Assembly: GCA_902793335.1 (NCBI GenBank)
Contig: CADBCZ010000021.1
Coordinates: forward strand, 23,723 to 87,722
Length of the DNA stretch: 64,000 nucleotides
Source of the DNA: an uncultured Lachnospiraceae bacterium
Lineage (GTDB): Bacteria; Bacillota; Clostridia; Lachnospirales; Lachnospiraceae
Reading direction: 5' to 3'
Shown: in pieces, positions 55,957 through 64,000 of the stretch
Numbering within the stretch: position 1 is the stretch's first letter
Layout: each line of letters opens with the position of its first letter
The notes under the pieces: model-generated
Told to the model about the DNA's origin: nothing
Database searches by the model: none
The model's input: only the letters and a program-made list of their open reading frames with translations
Position numbers and translations under genes: made by a program

Positions 55957-56154
55957 TTATATTTCTGAATCCTTTATCCTATAGTAATCCTCGGCATCCT
56001 CACCGATTTCAACATAGTCCTTCGCTTTCTGTATTCTCTCAAGCATATCATAGGAAGTTCCGCTCTCGCGCTCCGCGCTCGCCGGAACGGCTGCGTCTCT
56101 AATCTCAGACTTCGCTTCGCTCGTCTTCGATAAGAGCACGCATGTCTCCACATG
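55957..56154 (-). pseudogene. rumA-type fragment, scar 2, with inserted repeat-like sequence
   Basis: The minus strand reads HVETCVLLSKTSEAKSEIRD, AAVPASAERESG, then TSYDMLERIQKAKDYVEIGE and DAEDYYRIKDSEI. H-V-E-T-x-V-L-L-S is again the RumA C-terminal motif, and upstream of it the methyltransferase sequence is absent. The middle part (about 56055-56130) is GC-rich and palindromic (GTTCCG...CGGAAC; AGACTTCGC...CGTCT), like the ORF-permissive repeats at 48-50 kb. The tail after SYDML is unassigned. Proposed left attachment-site scar of the serine-recombinase element to its right. Confidence 0.5.
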
Positions 56155-56266
56155 GTTCTAGGCGACACTAAGTACGTCATAGGATTTATACGTTAATGGA
56201 AACATATCCATAAAACTATTTAACGATAACTACGATTTTGCATACCCCTACCAGCACTAATTCAGT

Positions 56267-57154
56267 CTAACAATGTCCCGCATTATTTAATGCTCCAATT
56301 TCCTCATTTAATCTCTCCACGATGCTATCAGCTCTATTTTTTATAATCTTTTCTGCTTCATTTAAATAATTGGAAGTCATAGAAATGTATTCGTCGTTAG
56401 TATAAAATGATTTAGATCTTCTATTTCTTCCAATGTATTCTTTTTTACGAATATCAAGTGGCACATTGAAAACATCGTATGGTTTTTCGTCACGAATATA
56501 GCTTTTTAAATAGAACTCATTCACATAATCATCAAATGAAAATTTCTCTAAAACATCATTTTCTTTAAATACAACTTCTAATTCATTGCAGAAATCTCTA
56601 TAGACAGTACTCTCTTCAGGGTGTTTATATTGGTACATTGCGCCAAGAAAACTATCAAAGAAATCTTGTAATGTACAATAGTTGGCTCTTTTACTATTAA
56701 GATTTAGTTTATTGGGAATTACTATAAAATTTCCAATTGAATGATATAAGTGATAATATTCCATTATTATCTTTATAAGATCATCACTTAAACAATATCT
56801 TTTAGCTATAATCATTTCTTTTCCAAAAACACTGTTAAAGGAATTCATAGTGTCTCCCCTAAAAGGATGTTTTATTATTCTTCCCCATTGTCCCAAATTG
56901 TCAAAATCCAAATTGAAAACATATCCCCAAACGACAATATATATTGCTCGAGTTATGTAGTACATATCTGGATCATTAATATCTCCAAAATAAATATTCT
57001 GTTTTTTCCCATTATCAACTCTTCGAATAAGCAATGTAATATCATTATTTTTTAAACCATTAATATCTCCGCTTAATGCCTCGCTAATGAAATCACAAAG
57101 AATATCAATTGCTTTTTTATAATCCTTTGTGTTTCTATATTCTATCCTATCCAT
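56267..57154 (-). CDS. Protein of unknown function next to the recombinase
   Basis: 295 residues, no family named with confidence. Helical and aromatic-rich; conserved-looking stretches are IDPDMYYITRAI-like DINDPDMYYITRAIYIVVWG, DTMNSFNSVFGKEM (about residues 100-113), YHLYHSIGNFIVIPNKLNLN and EKPYDVFNVPLDIRKKEYIG, ending in a charged helix. GNFxVxP with N-S-x-R and a Y-x-D-F stretch recalls hypothetical proteins often found in mobile elements and defence loci. AT-rich compared with the 47-56 kb genes. It sits between the rumA scar and the recombinase gene. Confidence 0.7.
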   Translation of the reverse strand: MDRIEYRNTKDYKKAIDILCDFISEALSGDINGLKNNDITLLIRRVDNGKKQNIYFGDINDPDMYYITRAIYIVVWGYVFNLDFDNLGQWGRIIKHPFRGDTMNSFNSVFGKEMIIAKRYCLSDDLIKIIMEYYHLYHSIGNFIVIPNKLNLNSKRANYCTLQDFFDSFLGAMYQYKHPEESTVYRDFCNELEVVFKENDVLEKFSFDDYVNEFYLKSYIRDEKPYDVFNVPLDIRKKEYIGRNRRSKSFYTNDEYISMTSNYLNEAEKIIKNRADSIVERLNEEIGALNNAGHC

Positions 57155-57191
57155 ATATACATCCTTTCTATCGTCTCAACCCGTTTCGACA

Positions 57192-58868
57192 CTACACTTT
57201 AGACATCAAGCAAACACTCTCAACTGTTGTTTCGTTGTCCCAATCCAATTCGTATATCTCTTTCCCATTAAAAAATACAGGGAATCTAAACTTGAGACTA
57301 CGAAGGATTCTTCCGTCCGCCTGCTCTTCCTCGTAAATATTTACATCTGCAAGGAAGCTCTTCATAAACGTTTTCTTCTCAACATCCGTAAATCTGTCGT
57401 ACAGCTTATCAAAGAAGAGTAAAAACTGGTACACATTGTCACCGGATATTTTCTCCTGCCTAATATTATACAGTCTGGTCTCCACTTCTTCAATCAGAGT
57501 TTCGATTTCTTCTATCTCATCATAAAGCTTATCCAGACGCACCTGCATATCCTCATATTTCTTATCATAATGCTTGTCTGATACAGATAAGTTATCCATC
57601 TGATTTGCCAGCTTGTTCTTAGCTCCGATTACCTGCTTTAATCTCTCCTGCAAACCTGTATGCTCTCTGTCCAGTTCCTGCGTATCAATGCTTTGTCCGA
57701 TATGCTTCTGAATCTCCGTTTTGAATTTTGGATTATTCACAAGCTTGCGGATAACTTCTTCCACCGCTGCATTGATTTTATCCTCGCTCCATTGCTTGCG
57801 ATAAGTACACTTATGTCCATTTACAAAGGTTCTGTGCTTGCAGGCATAGTAGAAATAATCTCTGTAATGACCGCCGTCGGGATGCTTTTTACGATTTACA
57901 TTGCCATACATACCACTTCCGCAGATAGGACATTTGATAATACCTGATAAAATGTGCTCATGATCCAAGCTATGAGTTTTGATGTTGGCAACACCGGTTT
58001 CCTGTCTCTTTTTATGCACCTGATTCCACAATTCTTCCGATACAATCGCCTCATGAATACCGTCATTCAGCATATACTTGTCCTGCTTCACAATGTGGTA
58101 CTCATTCCTTGTACCCGGAATCTTCTCATTCTTTCTTCTGCCAAAAGCAAGCTTGCCACAGTACACGGGATTATCCAAAACACCTTTTACAAAAGATGTG
58201 GAAAAACCTTCTATGGTATTGTTCTGACGAAGCTTTTTCTTGTATCCGCTATTGTTCAGGAATGTAGCAATGGCCGCAATTCCCATAGTGGTATTGGCAA
58301 ACTTATCATAAATAATTCGGATAATCTCAGCCTCATCCTCGGCAATGTGCAGTTCACCATTGATTAGCTGATAACCGTAAGGGGCAAAACCACCATTCCA
58401 CTTACCTTCTCTGGCTTTCTGCCTGCGCCCTTCCATAGTCTGTACCAATATATTCTCACGCTCAATTTCAGCCACCGCAGATAACACGGAAATCATCAGT
58501 TTACCTGCATCTTTTGAACTGTCGATACCATCTTCCACACAGATAAGATTAACACCAAAATCCTGCATTCTCTGAAGAGAAGATAATACATCTGCTGCGT
58601 TTCGCCCGAATCGGGATAATATAAAGACAAGTACGAAATCAATGTTATCTTTACCTGTTTCAATATCCTGAAGCATCTGTTGGAACCGTGGGCGACCTTC
58701 CACACTTTTACCGGATTTACCTTCGTCGGAGTATTCACCGGCGATAATCATGTCCTGGTATTCAGCGTATTTATGCAATTTATCTTTTTGCGCATCTAAA
58801 CTGTAGCCATCTACCTGCATGGAGGTGGATACACGGGTGTAGATGTAGCATCTCTGTTGTTTTTTCAT
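57192..58868 (-). CDS. Large serine recombinase
   Basis: 558 residues. Catalytic domain: YIYTRVSTSMQVDGYSLDAQ with the nucleophile serine, SRFGRNAADVLSSLQRM, VSAVAEIERENI-type VLSAVAEIERENILVQTMEG. Recombinase domain with GGFAPYGYQLINGELHIAED and GFSTSFVKGVLDNPVYCGKL. Zinc ribbon CPICGSGMYGN...YYACKHRTFVNGHKC (about 315-355), then a long coiled coil (DMQVRLDKLYDEIEEIETLI) and C-terminal domain FTDVEKKTFMKSFLADVNIY. Complete and probably active: integrates or excises the element by strand exchange at short att sites. A GGAGG-like site precedes the ATG. Confidence 0.95.
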   Translation of the reverse strand: MKKQQRCYIYTRVSTSMQVDGYSLDAQKDKLHKYAEYQDMIIAGEYSDEGKSGKSVEGRPRFQQMLQDIETGKDNIDFVLVFILSRFGRNAADVLSSLQRMQDFGVNLICVEDGIDSSKDAGKLMISVLSAVAEIERENILVQTMEGRRQKAREGKWNGGFAPYGYQLINGELHIAEDEAEIIRIIYDKFANTTMGIAAIATFLNNSGYKKKLRQNNTIEGFSTSFVKGVLDNPVYCGKLAFGRRKNEKIPGTRNEYHIVKQDKYMLNDGIHEAIVSEELWNQVHKKRQETGVANIKTHSLDHEHILSGIIKCPICGSGMYGNVNRKKHPDGGHYRDYFYYACKHRTFVNGHKCTYRKQWSEDKINAAVEEVIRKLVNNPKFKTEIQKHIGQSIDTQELDREHTGLQERLKQVIGAKNKLANQMDNLSVSDKHYDKKYEDMQVRLDKLYDEIEEIETLIEEVETRLYNIRQEKISGDNVYQFLLFFDKLYDRFTDVEKKTFMKSFLADVNIYEEEQADGRILRSLKFRFPVFFNGKEIYELDWDNETTVESVCLMSKV

Positions 58869-58909
58869 AGTTACCTCCTATTTTCGCAATAAATTCTTAA
58901 CATCATAAC

Positions 58910-60391
58910 TTATCGAAAATCCTTTTCAAAACGTTTTAGTATATTTGCAAAATAATCTCTTTCATCTATAAAATGCATATCTTCAGTTGCACCGTACTCA
59001 TTCAACACATTCAACACACTTTCAAATTTTCCTTCGGTATTTTCATTTCTAATCAATTTGTGAATTACCTTTTTGAAATTTCCCCTATCATTCTGATATG
59101 TAGCCAATAGCATTTCCAAATCTTCAATCGTCATAATATAACATCCTTTATCCTTAACAAAAATGTCAGGTATAGATGACATTATAATCTGCATATTTGT
59201 TGCACTTTCATACAATAAGAAAATTTTAAGTATTGGCTTTTCACCGCAATACTCTTCTTCAGAATTTTTAAGTTGCTCATATGCCTCCAAAATATTTCTT
59301 TTGTAGAATGTGTCAATTTGCTGAACATCTGGCACTTGTTGTTTCGCACCTATCCCAAGTAGTCCTGATTTTAATTCAAACAATAAAATTACATCATCAA
59401 ATTCAACATAATAATCTGCGCTTTTTTTCTTCTGTTCCGGAATCTTAAACCATTGTTTTTTGTCTAAATAAATAGATGCCAATTCCTCAAAATAACCCTC
59501 AAACATTTCCCCAAATGCATTTATAAATCGCTGTCCCAAATTATTATTTCTGTAATAATCTCTGACTAACCAATATAGTCCGTCAGCAAAAGTCATTACT
59601 AATAAATAAAAGCTTACCATTATGCTTTCTTGCGTCTTCTTTGTTATTACAAATGGTTTGCTATAAAATATTTGCTTACCTATCGGCGAATTCCATACTT
59701 CTTCGTATGTGATACTATAGTATGCTACAACCCTTTCCAGCGTCTCTTTTGTTATTACACTTGTTTCTGTTCTGTGATAGAGTGTTTCCGGCGCAGACAA
59801 CGGATCGGGATTTTTACTACACAACCAAAGTATCATTATTTCAACTGCCAATAACTCATCAACATTTAGTCCCAATAATTCATTTGTTATTTGATTTATA
59901 TCTATAATTTTCTCTCTATTTATATTCGAGGAACCAATTAATATGTGATAATTTCTACAGAAATTCTGAATCGTCCATGCCAAATTCTGATATTTAAATT
60001 GTTCATATGTCATTCCCATTATAAATTTGAATATTTCAGATAAGGCTGCATCCTTTAAGAATCCACTATTTGAGTGCTCATTCTCATGCCCTCGATATAG
60101 ATTTACAATAGTACCAACATCTTGAGATGATAAATTACCATTTCTAAAATCATTCGAATGTCTTATGGATAAATATGCCATATCCTGAATATCCCATGCA
60201 GATAACATTACAGAAACTTGTTTGGGAATAAACCCAAACTCCATTATATCTAGTGGAAATTTCATACAACAATTCATCTCGTCATCATCGTGGTTTAATT
60301 GCTTCTTATAAATTTCTATAGATATCCTAGATAATAAATATATAAAATCTCTTGTTGAATATCTCTTTACAAAAGTAATAAAATCCTTCAT
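58910..60391 (-). CDS. Putative PD-(D/E)XK nuclease-domain protein (defence candidate)
   Basis: 493 residues from the ATG at 60391 (AAAGGTG eight bases before); an upstream ATG at 60412 lacks a ribosome site. The first about 270 residues are helical and unrecognised. Residues about 300-365 read FGEMFEGYFEELASIYLDKK ... SADYYVEFDDVILLFELKSG: a Glu helix, an Asp and ELK, matching the PD-(D/E)XK restriction-type nuclease core. The C-terminal part (ILKIFLLYESATNMQIIMSS...) is alpha/beta. Located inside the recombinase element beside broken RloAB genes. Nuclease activity against phage DNA or RNA is inferred. Confidence 0.7.
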   Translation of the reverse strand: MKDFITFVKRYSTRDFIYLLSRISIEIYKKQLNHDDDEMNCCMKFPLDIMEFGFIPKQVSVMLSAWDIQDMAYLSIRHSNDFRNGNLSSQDVGTIVNLYRGHENEHSNSGFLKDAALSEIFKFIMGMTYEQFKYQNLAWTIQNFCRNYHILIGSSNINREKIIDINQITNELLGLNVDELLAVEIMILWLCSKNPDPLSAPETLYHRTETSVITKETLERVVAYYSITYEEVWNSPIGKQIFYSKPFVITKKTQESIMVSFYLLVMTFADGLYWLVRDYYRNNNLGQRFINAFGEMFEGYFEELASIYLDKKQWFKIPEQKKKSADYYVEFDDVILLFELKSGLLGIGAKQQVPDVQQIDTFYKRNILEAYEQLKNSEEEYCGEKPILKIFLLYESATNMQIIMSSIPDIFVKDKGCYIMTIEDLEMLLATYQNDRGNFKKVIHKLIRNENTEGKFESVLNVLNEYGATEDMHFIDERDYFANILKRFEKDFR

Positions 60392-60596
60392 CCTATTCAC
60401 ACCTTTACTCATTTATCGAAATAGTCATTTACTGCTTTGTCAATTTTGCTCATCAACCAACACAGCATCTATAATAATTAAGGTTCTTGTGTCCCAACTA
60501 AATAGTACATCTGTTCCAACCATATTGCAACATAAAAACAGACAGCCATCATTCTGACTGCCTACCCGCTAATAAACCATTTGCTTTGCAACGTTA

Positions 60597-62102
60597 TCAA
60601 AGAATATATGTTTTTATCCACTCAATAATATTTTGAATTTCGCTTATAACAGCATTACCATTAATACTGCACAATGCAACTATCAAAGAAAAAACGGTTA
60701 TAACCATCATAAACCATTGCAGTTTAATATTCTCTTCACTACTTCTGTATTCAGCCGCATCATTCAACAACTTTAATATATTGTCAATTTGTATTTTAGT
60801 TTCTTGAATTCTTTTCGCAATATTTTCAAGACACCTTGATGATACAGATCCTTTTTTATAAAATTGGTGACAAAAAGCTTCCATATCATCGTAATCTATA
60901 GACTTCCCTGAAAACTCTGAAATAAAACGATAGCCGTAATATAACTTTCGTTCAACCTCTACTCTGACTTTCAATACTGCTGAAGTTTTAGCGTTTCTGA
61001 TTACCTTACTTATTTTTTTATTACAAATTGCAATATCTCGTTCCGAAACATCTCCCAGTGTAGATGCCGTTAAATAAACTCCATATATATCCGAAAGATC
61101 GTGATGAGCAATTTCTGGCAAATATTCACCTTTAGTATAGTTTCCACCACAAAATGCAGCTAAACGCATCCCTTCGTTATTGCCGTGCTTATAATCCCAA
61201 CATACACATGCATTATATATTGGTGCATAATCAGCTGCCCTGTCAAATGATATACTGTCCCAAAACTCTAAATTATCTCGTTCCTTGCTTGGACGGATAT
61301 TTGTCGAATATGTTTCAAAGGTAGGTACAAATATTTGATTATTCCAAAAGCGAACCGAAAAAATTTTGCGGATTTCTTTAAGTATTTCCCATTTTAGTCG
61401 AGAAATCATTTCATACATTTTTTCTTGGCGAACATTATTCCCTGTATGAAATGCTCTGCCAAATTTTTTCACAGCATACCAAGGTGTATTGAATTGTCTA
61501 TAAACTGACGTATATCCTACATATTTTTCCTTACATACCTTGTCTAACCTATCATTAAAGTCTTTTGTAATATATATACGATACTTTACTACAAGAAACG
61601 TAGCTGAAAGATTTCGAAGCGATATGGAAATATCCGAACAAGATTGTTGAATTATTTTATTTTTACGAAATCGAACAGATAAAATGTTTGTAAAAGCTTT
61701 ACCATCATAATATCGACCCAGATTATCAATTTTATCAATGTCCTGTCGAGAACGAAATGCACCAAATGGTGTTATTTTATTTTGACTAACACATTTTTTA
61801 AGCTCTTTAATAAATGTTGCTAAATCTTCTTTCGGAAGATAATCATATAAATCTATATAATCCAACCTCACAAATCCATCAACCGTCTTTTTTTCTATGT
61901 AATCAAACCCTTGTGGCATATCTGCAGATTCTTCTTTCGAAAACAAATCGTCTTCAAACCCATATTTCTCGTTCTCTGAAAGAGGAAATATTCTTTCAAA
62001 TCGCAATCTCAACATTTTGTATAAAGAATATGATATTTCAGCAAGTTTATCTGAAAATGACATAGCATATCTATCAAATACCTTGCTATACGTTAATCTC
62101 AT
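60597..62102 (-). CDS. Protein with C-terminal coiled coil and membrane helix, unknown
   Basis: 501 residues from the ATG at 62102 (GGGAGGGG just upstream); the in-frame start at 62165 lies in rloB. The body (residues about 1-390) is soluble and basic/aromatic (VRFRKNKIIQQSCSDISISL; FNTPWYAVKKFGRAFHTGNN; WDSISFDRAADYAPIYNACV). The C-terminus has a coiled coil (NIAKRIQETKIQIDNILKLL) and one strong helix WFMMVITVFSLIVALCSING near the end, so it is membrane-attached with the body in the cytoplasm. Directly downstream of the rloA-rloB remnants. Could be a defence effector (membrane-acting) or cargo of the element; no motif proves it. Confidence 0.65.
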   Translation of the reverse strand: MRLTYSKVFDRYAMSFSDKLAEISYSLYKMLRLRFERIFPLSENEKYGFEDDLFSKEESADMPQGFDYIEKKTVDGFVRLDYIDLYDYLPKEDLATFIKELKKCVSQNKITPFGAFRSRQDIDKIDNLGRYYDGKAFTNILSVRFRKNKIIQQSCSDISISLRNLSATFLVVKYRIYITKDFNDRLDKVCKEKYVGYTSVYRQFNTPWYAVKKFGRAFHTGNNVRQEKMYEMISRLKWEILKEIRKIFSVRFWNNQIFVPTFETYSTNIRPSKERDNLEFWDSISFDRAADYAPIYNACVCWDYKHGNNEGMRLAAFCGGNYTKGEYLPEIAHHDLSDIYGVYLTASTLGDVSERDIAICNKKISKVIRNAKTSAVLKVRVEVERKLYYGYRFISEFSGKSIDYDDMEAFCHQFYKKGSVSSRCLENIAKRIQETKIQIDNILKLLNDAAEYRSSEENIKLQWFMMVITVFSLIVALCSINGNAVISEIQNIIEWIKTYIL

Positions 62103-62127
62103 CACCACCCCTCCCTTCAAACAAACA

Positions 62128-62714
62128 TCATAAACTTTTACTTTTAATCTCTCCCACCAGCTCATGCACCGTCGTACAAGGACACATCTCCGATGGTTTT
62201 GTTTTACCTTCTCTTTTACACTGTTCCAGCTTCTGCTGTGCTTTTGCCATACATCTGCTCATCAGCCTTGGAGTATTTCTGTCCAGTCTTGGTTTCATAT
62301 ACTCGTCCAAAATCCGAACAACAAGTCCAGGAGTCTTGGATTGCCGGCATGGAACCAAAGTAGGCATACATCCATATTTCAAAACATGGATTGGACCACC
62401 CCACTTGTATTCCTTTATCCTCTGCCTCTTTTATAATCTCATCAAACCCTTGCACTTGGTCTCTATCAAACACAATCCATGGGATTCGATACTGTGCATC
62501 ATAAGCAGTGAGTTCCAGGCATTTATCAATCATGGTACGAGTCTTTGTCTCTACCACCTTTATTACAAGCTTGTTTCTCACATCTTCCGGCAATGCCTGA
62601 TGAAGACCGGTAAAGAAGCAGCGTTCCGTAGCCTCAGTAGCCCAATTCCGGCACCTTGAATTGTTTTCTCTGGTCTCTCGTTTTTCTATTACCTGTTCTG
62701 TCTTTTTTCGCCAT
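62128..62714 (-). pseudogene. RloB-like protein, frameshifted
   Basis: From the ATG at 62712-62714 (GGAGG upstream) the frame reads AKKDRTGNRKTRDQRKQFKV-PELGY, then a stop near 62636. A second frame carries EATERCFFTGLHQALPEDVR, VETKTRTMIDKCLEL, IVFDRDQVQGFDEIIKEAED, WSNPCFEIWMYAYFG and KTGQKYSKADEQMYGK, and a third (from about 62250) KPSEMCPCTTVHELVGEIKS. Comparison with the family shows small deletions at both switches (the expected xLIVTDT strand is missing at the first). RloB accompanies RloA in anticodon-nuclease-associated type I restriction loci and other defence islands. Not functional here. Confidence 0.8.
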
Positions 62715-62716
62715 AC

Positions 62717-63905
62717 TCATTCCTCCTTAAATATATCAATACTCTTTAAGGTAGGAATCGCACCGTACTTTCCAATTAGGTAATTCTTCTCATAACTTTC
62801 ATCCTTACGGATGCGGGAACCATCCTCATCCACGAAATCAGCCAATGAGTAAAGTGTGGATACACCTCTTTCATCCTTTTCAACAAACCAGATTTCGTCA
62901 CGGCGTAGCAACTGGTTAGATAACTGCCATGTGTCATGGGTTGTAAATACGAGCTGCGCGTGGTTGGTGTTGATTTCCGGATTCAAAAATGTAAGCAAGA
63001 AATTTCTTACAAGTAACGGGTGCAAACGAGCATTTAATTCATCAATAAAGAATACGCTCCCCTTCTCCAATACTTCCTGCAATTCCGGATATAACGCAAA
63101 CATCTTCAAGGTTCCGGCTGACTCCAATCCCAACGGAATTTCCGCCATTTCATCAGAATCTATCATCTTGTGAAGTGCATTAATCTTGTATCGCTCTTCC
63201 TTGCTTTCAGCCTCCTGGGGAACCTTTTCAATTCTGAAATCCTTGATATGCTCATCAAAAGATGCGAAATATTCTACAACCTTCTGCTGTACATTCTTAT
63301 CTTCCACAAATCCTTTCGGCAATCTTCGTGACATAAAGAAGTTGGTAAAAGGATCGCCAAAATCAGCAAACTCGTTTGCAATGAACCAATCCCTGATTGC
63401 CTTACACTTACCAATCTTCAGCTTTGCTCCCAAGGAAATGATAAGCACCTGCTTTTCCAATGCTACCTGAATATTATCCCTACTGATCTTAGGGAAGCCC
63501 GACAAATCAAACTCCTCGTCAGTAGTTCCACGATAAAATACTGTACTGTATTTTCTGGCAGTCTTTGCCTTGGAATTAAGCCATTCTTCGGTTACACCTT
63601 CCTTATTGATGCAAAAACCATAGTTAATCAAACAAGAACGGCGTCGGTCTAAACTCCTCAAACTTTTCCTCTTCATCGCCATACTTAAAGGATTCTGCAA
63701 CATACTCAGACATATATTCAAAAGCGTTATATATATTAGACTTTCCGCTTGCATTTGCACCATAAATGGCAGCAACCGGCAAAATCTTCTCACTACCAAC
63801 CGTCACTACTCTGTCTGAAAACTCGGTCATCTTCGCCGCAGACAAATCCAAAGTAGCCTCTTCTCTAAATGATTTGAAATTTTTGAAATTAAATTGAATT
63901 AACAT
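62717..63905 (-). pseudogene. RloA-like AAA ATPase, frameshifted
   Basis: From the ATG at 63905 (AGGT upstream) the frame has LIQFNFKNFKSFREEATLDL and Walker A IYGANASGKSN, then FRPTPFLFD and stop at 63624. A different frame continues with CINKEGVTEEWLNSKAKTAR, ALEKQVLIISLGAKLKIGKC, VFFIDELNARLHPLLVRNF (Walker B) and QLVFTTHDTWQLSNQLLRRD (H-loop/switch), ending IDIFKEE. About 10-20 residues between FLFD and FxINKEG are missing, so a deletion plus frame change. AAA15-type ATPase of the RloA family, partner of the RloB gene whose start it overlaps. Confidence 0.82.
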
Positions 63906-63936
63906 GATTGCTACCTCACCTTCTTTTCTACTTTCT

Positions 63937-63964
63937 ATTATATACAGTTTTTCGCACAAATCAA
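63937..63964 (-). promoter_or_regulatory. Promoter of the rloA-rloB unit
   Basis: Minus strand TTGATT (63959-63964), 16-base spacer, TATAAT (63937-63942), 32 bases ahead of the rloA start. Confidence 0.7.
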
Positions 63965-64000
63965 CATCCAAATACGATTTTTTCTCATTTTAATGTATAT

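Noticed and set aside
1-64000. tRNA or rRNA genes
   Set aside because: None recognised on either strand; no clover-leaf or 16S/23S signature seen.

Overview
The window is about 64 kb of low-GC Firmicutes DNA. Gene content points to Lachnospiraceae (Clostridia): rplJ-rplL / rpoB-rpoC with an L10 leader, a maltodextrin ABC operon with a LacI regulator, an orphan FliD-like protein, two GGDEF enzymes, and a four-gene operon whose two largest products resemble families I recall as Lachnospiraceae DUF5716 and DUF5717. The genus cannot be fixed from sequence alone; a Butyrivibrio/Roseburia-like gut or rumen anaerobe is plausible.

Left part (1-17.6 kb): a decayed peptide-export locus (FtsX-type permease, ABC ATPase with an A10 frameshift, secreted small peptide with an in-frame stop, fragment of an AgrC-like sensor kinase). 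Next comes the tightly coupled operon at 2.1-9.0 kb: a 1195-residue helical-repeat protein, an Hsp70/actin-fold-like protein, a TPR protein and a membrane coiled-coil protein. It is followed by a PLP aminotransferase, then a beta-galactoside locus (binding protein, permease, lacZ, AraC regulator) collapsed by several deletions into a row of fragments, a HAD phosphatase with a small alarmone synthetase, and an acyl-CoA synthetase.

Centre (17.6-47 kb): rpoC, rpoB, rplL and rplJ, with separate promoters and terminators and a palindromic element between rplL and rpoB. Then a FliD-like gene, a DMT exporter, an HD-GYP remnant, a BMP-type nucleoside ABC transporter that has collapsed (bmpA signal peptide joined to the ATPase, both permeases broken), an intact maltodextrin operon (GH13 enzyme, MalG, MalF, MalE, divergent LacI regulator), two diguanylate cyclases, a MacB-like ABC exporter and a PHP-type histidinol phosphatase.

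Right part (47-64 kb): accessory DNA. Small genes on the minus strand (TIGR04076-like, GyrI-like, cysteine hydrolase, VOC, WYL regulator, GNATs, TetR) are separated or joined by a family of palindromic repeats. Some copies are nested inside one another, and they are read through in frame, giving new C-termini and one two-enzyme fusion. From 55.0 kb on there are two copies of the rumA (23S rRNA uracil methyltransferase) segment starting at its V-E-T motif. Beyond them lies a large serine recombinase with cargo: a restriction-like PD-(D/E)XK protein, an unknown membrane-anchored protein and a broken RloA-RloB pair. This looks like a serine-integrase element at the rumA hotspot.

A striking general feature is the number of genes disabled or fused by deletion: at least a dozen pseudogenes or chimeras. 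Single-base indels in homopolymers could be sequencing errors. The large in-gene deletions, stop codons and chimeric junctions are harder to explain that way.
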